Shown here piece after piece: positions 1 to 6,674 of a stretch of 20,134 nt of DNA (the first letter of the stretch is position 1; every line of letters starts with the position of its first letter). The notes beneath the pieces are model-generated. The model saw only the letters and a list, made by a program, of their open reading frames with translations, ran no database searches and was not told the DNA's origin. This stretch comes from a virus. The translations under genes were made by a program, and so were the position numbers. The stretch lies in the IMG/VR virus record IMGVR_UViG_3300035206_000034, positions 1 through 20,134 of that record, one strand, 5' to 3'.

Positions 1-453
1 AACTGCTTTATTTTCTTTGGAAATCATGTGAGGCAATTCTAAGTCTTCAAACAAAATATTGACAAATTCGTCATTACTTAACGCAAAACCAAATTCATCT
101 TCACCAGTGCCTTCATTACTTGCTTTATCACCACCACTTCCTTGCCCTGGTCCACCTTTTGGTTTCTCTAATTGGTCTCCCTCGACAAAATCTTTATTGC
201 CAGGAAGAATAATATCACGTGACCCTGTTTTTGGATTATGAGTGAATTGTGGCTCGTCAATGCCTTTTCGATTGATTACAACATCTTGTGAATCGCCAGA
301 ACCTTTAATACTTCTGTCGCCCAAAGAATCATGTATACTTTTACGTATCTCTTTTTTGGTTCTTTTGATAAATTTTTGACGATTGCCCGAAGATTTCGTG
401 CCAGGATTTCTCATGTCACCATTCTTTCTTCGGTCAATAATATTGTTTGCCAT
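1..453 (-). CDS. yeaH: YeaH/DUF444 family protein, N-terminal part (runs off window)
   Basis: The frame is open from an ATG at 453 to base 1, giving 151 codons with no stop, so the C-terminal part lies outside the window. The N terminus shows hallmarks I know from YeaH/YhbH (DUF444) proteins: an IDRR box at residues 6-9, NRQKFIKR at 24-31, an EPQF box near 71, PGNKDFVEGDQ near 86-96, a Gly-rich linker of GGPGQGSGG type, then DEFGF and the LFEDLELP box near 134-141. In E. coli YeaH is about 430 residues, with a von Willebrand-like domain in the missing part, and is encoded beside the kinase YeaG. Here it follows the prkA gene by 11 bases, with Shine-Dalgarno AGAGGA before the ATG, so the two are very probably co-transcribed. 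YeaH is thought to act with YeaG in a stationary-phase or nitrogen-starvation response; its biochemical role is not settled. The family call is secure, the role in a phage is inference. Confidence 0.9.
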   Translation of the reverse strand, partial: MANNIIDRRKNGDMRNPGTKSSGNRQKFIKRTKKEIRKSIHDSLGDRSIKGSGDSQDVVINRKGIDEPQFTHNPKTGSRDIILPGNKDFVEGDQLEKPKGGPGQGSGGDKASNEGTGEDEFGFALSNDEFVNILFEDLELPHMISKENKAV

Positions 454-464
454 AAAGTCTTCCT

Positions 465-2399
465 CTAGTTAGACTTCTGAACTCGCATATACCATTCTAC
501 TAATCGTTTAACTTGTCGGTTTGTATACCCTTTCTTCACCATTCTATCTATGAAATCGTCATGTTTTGATTGGTCCTCTTTGCTCTTCTTACTACCAAAT
601 GAAATAACTGGAAGCAATTCTTCTGTTCCTGCGAACATCTTATATTCTATTACTTCTCTCATCTTTTCATAAGAAGTCCAAGGTGGATTCTTGCCTTCAT
701 AGTTACTTCTTGCTCGTAATACCCAATTCACAACTTCATTTCTAAAGTCTTTTGGATTGGCAATACCTGCAGGCTTTTCAATCTTCTCAAGTTCTTCATT
801 AAGAATAGAACGGTCAAACAAGTTACCAGTATCAGCATCTTTATAATCGATATTTTGAATCCAGTGGTCAGCATAATCTAAGTATCTATCAAATAGATTT
901 TGACCATATTCATTATAACTCTCTAAATATGCTTTTTGAATTTCTTTTCCTACTTCTTCACTATATTTGACACTTAAATGGTCTTTAATGAAACCAAGTA
1001 GTTCATTTTCTGTCTCTTCTGGAAATTGTTCACGTTTAATTGCCGTTTCTAATACATACATTAGATGTACTGGGTCTGCCGCAATTTCTTCTGGGTCAAA
1101 GTTGAATGTTTGAGATAGAATCTTAAATGCGAAACGAGTACTCATTCCGTTCATTCCTTCATCTACTCCCGCAACATCTCTATATTCCTGCATTGATTTT
1201 GCTTTAGGATCTATATCATGTAAGTTCTCACCATCATATACTCTCATTTTAGCCGCTAGATTAGAGTTCTTATGTTCTTTCAATCTTGAAAGTACTGAGA
1301 ACTGTGCTAATAAGTCAAGTGTATGTGGCGCACAGTTACTGCTATCTAGTCCTGATGAATCTAACATCTTCGTATAGATAAATGTTTCTTCTGTGGCACG
1401 TAAGCAATATGGAACTTTAACGATATATACTCTGTCCAAGAATGCTTCGTTGTTCTTGTTGTTTCTAAATGTTTCCCATTCACTCTCATTTGAGTGAGCA
1501 ACTACGATACCATTAAATGGAATTGCTGAAATACCTTCAGTTCCCATATAGTTACCTTCTTGTGTTGCTGTTAATAATGGATGTAATACTTTGATTGGTG
1601 CTTTAAACATCTCTACGAATTCCATAACACCTTGATTACCACGACATAACGCACCCGAGAATGCGTATGAATCTGGGTCATTTTGTGAAAAGTATTCTAA
1701 TTTACGAATATCAGTCTTACCAACTAGTGCTGATATATCTTGGTTGTTGTCGTCACCTGGCTCGGTTTTCATAATAGCAATTTGCTTTAACTTAGATGGA
1801 TACATCTTCACAACACTAAATTGTGTAATGTCGCCTTCAAATTCATCTAGTCGTTTAACTGCCCATGGTGACAATAAACCAGTAAGATATCGTGCTGGAA
1901 TACCAAATTCTTTTTTAGCATCTTTGCCGAATTCTTTAGGTTCAAACAATCCTAGTGGTGATTCAAATACTGGTGAAATTTCATCACCTGCTTTCAACAC
2001 ATAAACTGGATGTTTTTCCATTAATTCTTTAAGACGTTCTGCTAATGATGATTTACCACCACCAACTGGTCCTAGTAGATATAATACTTGTTTCTTTTCT
2101 TCAAGACCTTGAGCAGATTGTCTGAAATATGCAACCAATCTTTCGATTGCTTCTTCCATGCCATAAAAATCTGCAAATGCTGGATAAACTTTAATCGTGC
2201 GATTTAAAAAGATACGGCTTAATCGAGCATCCGTACTAGTATCAACTAAATCTGGTTTTCCAATCGCATCTAATAGTCTTTCAGCGGCCGATGCATAAAC
2301 TAACTTATTTTTCTTACACAATTTAAGATAATCAGTAAGTGACATCTCCTCGTGTTCTTTGTTAGCATATGATTTTTCAAAATTTTTAATTAAACCCAT
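465..2399 (-). CDS. prkA: PrkA/YeaG family AAA+ serine protein kinase
   Basis: The 644-residue product matches, as I recall, the length of E. coli YeaG and aligns from end to end with the PrkA family. The AAA+ part has Walker A GPVGGGKSS at 110-118, a Walker B-like segment MEFVEMFK at 259-266, a sensor-like stretch GIVVAHSNESEW at 297-308, and the box FLDRVYIVKVP at 320-330 with a candidate arginine finger. The C-terminal third, including EKIEKPAGI and NPKDFRNE, is the PrkA C-terminal domain. I see no truncation or missing key residue. PrkA proteins are ATP-dependent serine kinases linked to sporulation in Bacillus and to starvation responses in enterobacteria. The ATG has Shine-Dalgarno GAGAGGA, and a late-type motif AATAAATA lies 27 bases upstream. 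The downstream gene is its usual partner, yeaH. In a phage it is an auxiliary host-reprogramming gene, and late timing is inferred from the promoter. Base use resembles the neighbours, so acquisition is probably not recent. Confidence 0.96.
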   Translation of the reverse strand: MGLIKNFEKSYANKEHEEMSLTDYLKLCKKNKLVYASAAERLLDAIGKPDLVDTSTDARLSRIFLNRTIKVYPAFADFYGMEEAIERLVAYFRQSAQGLEEKKQVLYLLGPVGGGKSSLAERLKELMEKHPVYVLKAGDEISPVFESPLGLFEPKEFGKDAKKEFGIPARYLTGLLSPWAVKRLDEFEGDITQFSVVKMYPSKLKQIAIMKTEPGDDNNQDISALVGKTDIRKLEYFSQNDPDSYAFSGALCRGNQGVMEFVEMFKAPIKVLHPLLTATQEGNYMGTEGISAIPFNGIVVAHSNESEWETFRNNKNNEAFLDRVYIVKVPYCLRATEETFIYTKMLDSSGLDSSNCAPHTLDLLAQFSVLSRLKEHKNSNLAAKMRVYDGENLHDIDPKAKSMQEYRDVAGVDEGMNGMSTRFAFKILSQTFNFDPEEIAADPVHLMYVLETAIKREQFPEETENELLGFIKDHLSVKYSEEVGKEIQKAYLESYNEYGQNLFDRYLDYADHWIQNIDYKDADTGNLFDRSILNEELEKIEKPAGIANPKDFRNEVVNWVLRARSNYEGKNPPWTSYEKMREVIEYKMFAGTEELLPVISFGSKKSKEDQSKHDDFIDRMVKKGYTNRQVKRLVEWYMRVQKSN

Positions 2400-2426
2400 T
2401 TTAAATCCTCTCTCATTAATTAATAA

Positions 2427-2434
2427 TATTTATT
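2427..2434 (-). promoter_or_regulatory. Late promoter-like motif upstream of prkA
   Basis: The minus strand reads AATAAATA, 27 bases before the prkA ATG. It shares the ATAAATA core with the six exact GATAAATAC sites of this window and with the T4 late consensus TATAAATA. The surrounding gap is very AT-rich, so a chance match is possible. Confidence 0.5.
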
Positions 2435-2458
2435 AAAATATTGTCTTATATACAGTAG

Positions 2459-3304
2459 TTATATAATTTTACTGTTAGAAGATGAATAGAACATCTTTCC
2501 TATATTTCCATTAAATGAATAATGGCCTATATGGTCTAGTTTTACTAATGGATCTAACCATATATCACCACCCAGTTTTTGCCATCTTCGACAAAAAGCA
2601 TAATCTTCACTAAGATATCTCTTTGTATCTTCTTCGTGCATACAATCAAAAAACAAATATGTCCACTTTGAAAATTCTTCTTCAAGATGCAAATCATTAT
2701 TGAAATACAATTCTGGATAACTTTCTATCATTTTTTCAATAACACTTCGTTTAATAAGCATAAATCCAGTACCAGCATCTTTAAGTTTTATTAATCCATC
2801 TTCAATTTGTAAATTGCGTGTATCTGTTTCTTCATTATATCCCCAATCAGGATTCATTGCGTAATTTGCCGCAGTATCTTTGATTGAGCCTTCATCTAAT
2901 CCTCTATTAACCGCATCTTTTATAGATGTCCAGTCTAATTCTTTTTTTGGATATGCTCCAACTATGACATCCTTATCATGTTGTAACATATGTAATATAT
3001 CTACTGCATCAAAATTTATATCAGCATCAATAAACATCATGTGGGTTGCTTCTGGATTAGACATAAAATATGCCACCATATGACATCTTGCTCTAGAAAC
3101 TAAACTCTCATTTGCTGATGTTGTTAATGTATACGGAATTTGATATTTCGTAAACATCATATGACCCTTTGTCCATGACCTAAAATATGGTTCAGAAATT
3201 TGACCTGCGTAACATGGTGTACAATAATGAACGTGAGTCTTTTTGATGAAATCTAAATCTATTTCTTTTCTGAATTTAGATAAATTATCTACTATTGATT
3301 CCAT
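2459..3304 (-). CDS. Putative GT-A fold glycosyltransferase
   Basis: This 281-residue protein looks like a small nucleotide-sugar dependent glycosyltransferase of GT-A fold. An opening strand HYCTPCYAGQ (26-35) is followed by NESLVSRARC (65-74) and the metal-binding DxD-type motif in MMFIDADI (89-96). Next come VIVGAYPKK (113-121), an acceptor-side loop GTGFMLIKR (178-186), a probable catalytic acidic pair in LSEDYAFCRRW (231-241), and a late histidine in LDHIGHYSFNG (256-266). These are in the order seen in family 2/Anp1-like enzymes. Its ATG overlaps the stop of the upstream kinase gene by one base (TAATG), so translation is probably coupled. Substrate and acceptor cannot be read from the sequence. 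Modification of host surface glycans, of virion proteins, or of phage DNA are all possible. No signal peptide or membrane segment is seen, so it should act in the cytoplasm. Confidence 0.75.
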   Translation of the reverse strand: MESIVDNLSKFRKEIDLDFIKKTHVHYCTPCYAGQISEPYFRSWTKGHMMFTKYQIPYTLTTSANESLVSRARCHMVAYFMSNPEATHMMFIDADINFDAVDILHMLQHDKDVIVGAYPKKELDWTSIKDAVNRGLDEGSIKDTAANYAMNPDWGYNEETDTRNLQIEDGLIKLKDAGTGFMLIKRSVIEKMIESYPELYFNNDLHLEEEFSKWTYLFFDCMHEEDTKRYLSEDYAFCRRWQKLGGDIWLDPLVKLDHIGHYSFNGNIGKMFYSSSNSKII

Positions 3305-4017
3305 TACTTTTGCTGACTCAATGTATTTTTCTTATTTTTTTGGTCTTTTATCCAGGCTTTTGCATGACGATTTTTAGGTGGTCTATTTACAAAAGCATCA
3401 ATGTTCTTTGTAACTACCTTAAAATTTTCTGCTCTATCTGGATCTTCAAGACTGCCACTGTTATCAACAACTTGAAATTTATCTGCACCAAATAATTGTT
3501 GAAATTTCATCATATTATCTTGAACTGCTCTCCACATTTTTTCAACTTCTACGGATTTAAGAGTTCTCCCCGGTCTGTCTATGTTTCTTTGTTGTGCTAT
3601 ATCTAAACTTGTATTAACGAATAACATCATACAGGAATAACCCATCTGAACTAATTTCTCTTTAGCCTGTGTTATTTTGTTTAAATCTCTTCCAGTACCA
3701 TCTATAATTAATCCCAATCTACCGTCAAGATACATTTGTTCTTTTTTTGTAGTTAGTTCTTTTGCTTTATTTCGAATTTCTTGGCCTTTATCACTATAAA
3801 TTACATCTGGATCTTCATAATTCAAATCTAATTTATCCATTTTATACTCAAATATATCATCTGAATTTACTATTTTTAAACCAGTGCCTTTTAATAAATT
3901 TGATGTTGCAACATAACTCTTACCCGAGCCAGGCCCACCAGCCAGAAATACCGCTTTAAAGATATGTGGATCATATACTCCTTCTTCAATTGATTTTATG
4001 ATTTCGTTGACCTTCAC
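3304..4017 (-). CDS. P-loop kinase (zeta-toxin/polynucleotide-kinase-like)
   Basis: The 237-residue product carries Walker A GGPGSGKS at 27-34, an acidic NSDDIFEY box at 51-58, a strand IIDGTGRD at 104-111 and an arginine-rich lid segment QQRNIDRPGRTL at 142-153. This is the pattern of small P-loop kinases grouped as AAA_33/zeta-toxin-like, which phosphorylate nucleotides, polynucleotide ends or small molecules. The start codon is GTG, supported by Shine-Dalgarno GGGAG about 8 bases upstream; no better ATG lies nearby. It is the first gene of a unit with the glycosyltransferase. Unusually it has both a sigma70-like promoter (4093-4121) and a late motif (4054-4062), suggesting expression throughout infection. 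There is no antitoxin-like gene beside it, so I do not call it a toxin. Substrate unknown. Confidence 0.75.
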   Translation of the reverse strand: MKVNEIIKSIEEGVYDPHIFKAVFLAGGPGSGKSYVATSNLLKGTGLKIVNSDDIFEYKMDKLDLNYEDPDVIYSDKGQEIRNKAKELTTKKEQMYLDGRLGLIIDGTGRDLNKITQAKEKLVQMGYSCMMLFVNTSLDIAQQRNIDRPGRTLKSVEVEKMWRAVQDNMMKFQQLFGADKFQVVDNSGSLEDPDRAENFKVVTKNIDAFVNRPPKNRHAKAWIKDQKNKKNTLSQQK

Positions 4018-4053
4018 GATAGGTCTCCCAATAGATTATAACTATAATTTATA

Positions 4054-4062
4054 GTATTTATC
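4054..4062 (-). promoter_or_regulatory. Late promoter motif GATAAATAC
   Basis: Exact GATAAATAC on the minus strand, 36 bases before the GTG of the P-loop kinase gene and in noncoding sequence. It is one of six exact copies in the window and resembles the T4 gp55-dependent late consensus TATAAATA. Confidence 0.75.
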
Positions 4063-4079
4063 AGGCTTTGTTGGTTGTT

Positions 4080-4100
4080 TAACATATGTTATAGTATAAC
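4080..4100. repeat. Overlapping palindromes at an early promoter
   Basis: A perfect 12-bp palindrome TAACATATGTTA (4080-4091) overlaps a second inverted repeat GTTATAGTATAAC (4088-4100). The second covers the -10 box at 4093-4098 and the first covers the expected transcription start. This placement is typical of a repressor operator, but no regulator is identified here and AT-rich palindromes are common. Confidence 0.4.
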
Positions 4101-4121
4101 ACTAAAACAACTGTGTGTCAA
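4093..4121 (-). promoter_or_regulatory. Sigma70-like promoter of the kinase-glycosyltransferase unit
   Basis: On the minus strand a perfect -35 box TTGACA (4116-4121) is followed after exactly 17 bases by -10 box TATACT (4093-4098). It lies in the 121-base gap between the 611-residue gene and the P-loop kinase gene, about 75 bases before the kinase GTG. Host RNA polymerase would be expected to use it early in infection. Confidence 0.7.
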
Positions 4122-4138
4122 TTCAAACTTCTCTTTTT

Positions 4139-5974
4139 TTATTTGGGGTTGTTAAACACCTGCGTTTCTATACTCGCCCACGAATTTTTAGTATCTGTTA
4201 GATTCAGAATTGCTCTATCATATTGGTTTTGTACTTCTTTTTCTCCAGTTGCGTACCATTTATCTCTAATTTCTGCTTCCTTAGATTTATCAACGGTGCC
4301 ATCATCAGTGTAATATTGAAAATTCGGGTTGAGTCTCATCGTCAGTAATCTCGTCACCCCTCTATCCATAAGTAGCAAGTTTTTATGCATAGCAATTACT
4401 AAATCTTTAATTTTATCTTTGCCCGTAAAATTGCCATCATCTATCTTTTCTCTTAAATCACTAAGCAAAGTACCTTGAAGTATTTTGTAGTCTTTGATTA
4501 AAGGTATCCATTTTTTCTGTGCTTCTTTATATACAGGAGCAGTTATAGGAGGATAACCTACATATGTAACGCCATCTCTCACAACCCGTATATTCTCATA
4601 TATATACGGTGTAGAAGCATCAACAATATTACCCCTATCAATAATCTGGTCGATTCGCTGAGATGTTGCCTGTATTTTGGCCTTGTTTCTGCTGACAGCA
4701 GAGTTGTTAGAGAGGCCTTTTTGAGCATCTACTTCGCTTTTTTGTGGAGAATATCCATAGATTTGAGTGTGTACTGTAGTTGAACTTTTTGCTAGTGACT
4801 CATTTTCGTTTGTCTCTACGACATCTGTATTGAACGTTTGATTAACTCCAGAATTAAGGGCGGCGAAAGCACGTGCGTATTTTATTTCTTCTGTTACTTC
4901 CTCTGCGTTTGCTCTATTATCTGTAGTTGTTCCTACCATATGAGGATTGCTATAGAGTGGTTTATTTATTTGTTCGACTGCTTCTTTCATAGCAGGAGTA
5001 CCAGTGTTTTCTAATACTTTTCTCTTACAAGGATCTGCTGCCGCTCCTCCAAGAACTAATGCTAATGCTTTTCTTAACAGTTCGGCTGCCATATCGGCTA
5101 AAGCCGCGATTTCATTTGCGATTGCTGATGTTATATCACTCACTGCGTTTATTACTTTTGATACTATAGGTATTAAAATTCCTAAAACAGTTTTAAAGGC
5201 TGCAAGACCAACACCAACTATCGCACTTATTATGTCTGCAACAACACTACCTGCCCCGACTACTGCCGCTACGATACTCTGAAATAAAGATGTTAGACCA
5301 GAATCGTTTAGTAACGCAGTTATGTCACCAATCGCTTGGTCAATAAAATCTAAAGTGCCATCATATATGCCAGCCAATAATCCCATTAACTGATTAAAGG
5401 CCGAACAAGGATCTCCTTGTTCACCAAACTGTTCATTCATTGACGCCAGAGAACTTGCATCTTGCATCGTTCCTGGTATGTTCGCTGTCTGATTATTTGT
5501 ATGATTCGTAAGAGATGTATACATTCCAGTTCCCAATGCCATTAATCCCGCAATCTTTAATATTTTTTCTAAATCTATGCCAGATGCTGCCATCACTCCT
5601 GCGAATAATGCCGCGGTTTCTGCTGTACTAAAATTCTTTGCCGATAATGCTGAACTCAACAATCCCACTTGAGTAGCACCCGATGATGAACCCAAAGCAG
5701 AAAATAAAGAATTACCATATGCTCCTCGTGCCGCATATGGATTAGTGAAGTTATTAGCCTCTATTTCATTTGCTATAGAATTTAATGCCTTTTGTCTATT
5801 ATATTGTTGTTGTCTTGCTTCTAATTGCGCCATTTCAAGTGGCGTCAAGTTTGATGCCGCAATAGCCTCAGAATATAGTTTTGGAGTTAAATTTGTACCA
5901 TCAAATGTTAATGAACCGCCACCATTCGCAACAAATAACTGATATAGTCTTTCGATTTCTGCTTCACTAACCAT
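4139..5974 (-). CDS. Large probable virion protein with hydrophobic Ala/Gly-rich core
   Basis: I do not recognise a named family for this 611-residue protein. Its N-terminal ~160 residues are Ala/Ser/Asn-rich and partly helical. Residues ~195-312 form a long run of hydrophobic and amphipathic segments rich in Ala, Gly, Val and Ile, for example VAAVVGAGSVVADII, with few charges. DPC tripeptides at 188-190 and 314-316 bracket this core and could be disulfide-linked. The C-terminal ~280 residues are polar, charged and probably helical. The gene starts inside the end of the PAAR gene (8-base overlap) and belongs to the same late unit as the tail genes. A tail/baseplate component or a protein carried at the spike and released on injection would fit. 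The hydrophobic core suggests membrane contact or tight oligomer packing. Virion location is inferred from context only. Confidence 0.6.
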   Translation of the reverse strand: MVSEAEIERLYQLFVANGGGSLTFDGTNLTPKLYSEAIAASNLTPLEMAQLEARQQQYNRQKALNSIANEIEANNFTNPYAARGAYGNSLFSALGSSSGATQVGLLSSALSAKNFSTAETAALFAGVMAASGIDLEKILKIAGLMALGTGMYTSLTNHTNNQTANIPGTMQDASSLASMNEQFGEQGDPCSAFNQLMGLLAGIYDGTLDFIDQAIGDITALLNDSGLTSLFQSIVAAVVGAGSVVADIISAIVGVGLAAFKTVLGILIPIVSKVINAVSDITSAIANEIAALADMAAELLRKALALVLGGAAADPCKRKVLENTGTPAMKEAVEQINKPLYSNPHMVGTTTDNRANAEEVTEEIKYARAFAALNSGVNQTFNTDVVETNENESLAKSSTTVHTQIYGYSPQKSEVDAQKGLSNNSAVSRNKAKIQATSQRIDQIIDRGNIVDASTPYIYENIRVVRDGVTYVGYPPITAPVYKEAQKKWIPLIKDYKILQGTLLSDLREKIDDGNFTGKDKIKDLVIAMHKNLLLMDRGVTRLLTMRLNPNFQYYTDDGTVDKSKEAEIRDKWYATGEKEVQNQYDRAILNLTDTKNSWASIETQVFNNPK

Positions 5975-6272
5975 TGATTATCACCTTACTTGAGCCTGCT
6001 ATAACTTTTACACCACATGAATGAGTATCTCCCACTCTACCAGCAGGTCTATTGTTTATTAAAACATTATGAGAACCTTGCACTAATGGAGTAACATGCG
6101 GAACACATGTTTCTGGATCACCTTGTGGTATTCCATGTGGGAATGTTTTATCACTTACACGATATGCAAGTTTGTTTTCGATAATTACATTCTCACTTCC
6201 CATACCACACTGTTCAAGCCCACAAGGGGAATGTGCAGAAATAGGGTCAGTTGTTCTAGCGGCTTGTGGCAT
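5967..6272 (-). CDS. 5.4: PAAR-repeat spike-tip protein (T4 gp5.4-like)
   Basis: This 101-residue protein has the layout of a PAAR cone. It starts MPQAARTTDPISAH, has a central GSENVIIENKLAYRVSD segment, and ends with a second repeat QGSHNVLINNRPAGRVGD followed by THSCG and SSKVIING. The VLINNRPAGRVGD core is diagnostic of PAAR domains. Histidine and cysteine residues (H14, C17, H46, C56, H59, H83, C85) are available to bind the metal ion at the tip. In T4 phages and type VI secretion systems such proteins sharpen the central spike that pierces the outer membrane. The length is close to T4 gp5.4. Its ATG overlaps the previous stop by one base (TAATG) and its end overlaps the 611-residue gene, which may therefore attach to or near the spike. 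Confidence 0.92.
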   Translation of the reverse strand: MPQAARTTDPISAHSPCGLEQCGMGSENVIIENKLAYRVSDKTFPHGIPQGDPETCVPHVTPLVQGSHNVLINNRPAGRVGDTHSCGVKVIAGSSKVIING

Positions 6273-6583
6273 TATTGTAAAATTTTTCCGTTTTCTGGAG
6301 TTATAATAGTAGTTGTTGCTTGAATATACGCATCTATTGTTTGATTGTTTGTTCCCAACACAGCAATAACTTTATCTGTCTTAAATTGAACACTTTTCTC
6401 ACTATCACCTGTAACCGTAAACGGTTGAAACGCCGCCCCTTGTGGTCCAACAGCAATAGTTAGTGGTTTAGCAATAACAGTATAATCTTCATCTTCTGAC
6501 ACGAATTTTCCTAATACTTCTTGTCCTGTTTGTAGATATAGAGTTATTATATCACCCACTTTATATGTATTTTCTTTTAGCAT
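6272..6583 (-). CDS. Small beta-rich protein, Sm/SH3-like barrel suspected
   Basis: This 103-residue protein is of uncertain family. It is almost entirely predicted beta: GDIITLYLQTGQEVLGKFV and DYTVIAKPLTIAVGP near 11-47 resemble the first strands of an Sm/LSm-like or SH3-like small barrel, where a Gly-rich turn precedes a strand that alters or binds a ligand. The second half is Thr/Ile-rich. It is first in a late unit followed by the PAAR protein and the 611-residue protein, with single-base TAATG overlap to PAAR. A minor tail or baseplate part, or an assembly factor, is plausible from context. The ATG is preceded by ACAGGT as a weak ribosome site, and two overlapping ATAAATA late motifs lie 24-37 bases upstream. 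The fold assignment is inference from strand pattern only. Confidence 0.65.
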   Translation of the reverse strand: MLKENTYKVGDIITLYLQTGQEVLGKFVSEDEDYTVIAKPLTIAVGPQGAAFQPFTVTGDSEKSVQFKTDKVIAVLGTNNQTIDAYIQATTTIITPENGKILQ

Positions 6584-6607
6584 TTTTTTTACCTGTTGTT
6601 ATTATAT

Positions 6608-6620
6608 GTATTTATTTATG
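6608..6620 (-). promoter_or_regulatory. Late promoter motif pair (CATAAATAAATAC)
   Basis: The minus strand reads CATAAATAAATAC, so two ATAAATA cores overlap with a 5-base shift (6613-6620 and 6608-6616). The downstream core ends 24 bases before the ATG at 6583. It is a variant of the GATAAATAC sites used elsewhere in the window. Confidence 0.6.
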
Positions 6621-6674
6621 CTTAAACTACACACTTAATTATTTTGAATTTGTGATTTTTTCGTAACTGAGCAG

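Noticed and set aside
3304-4017. P-loop kinase as the toxin of a toxin-antitoxin pair
   Set aside because: No small antitoxin gene lies beside it, and its promoters tie it to a glycosyltransferase instead.
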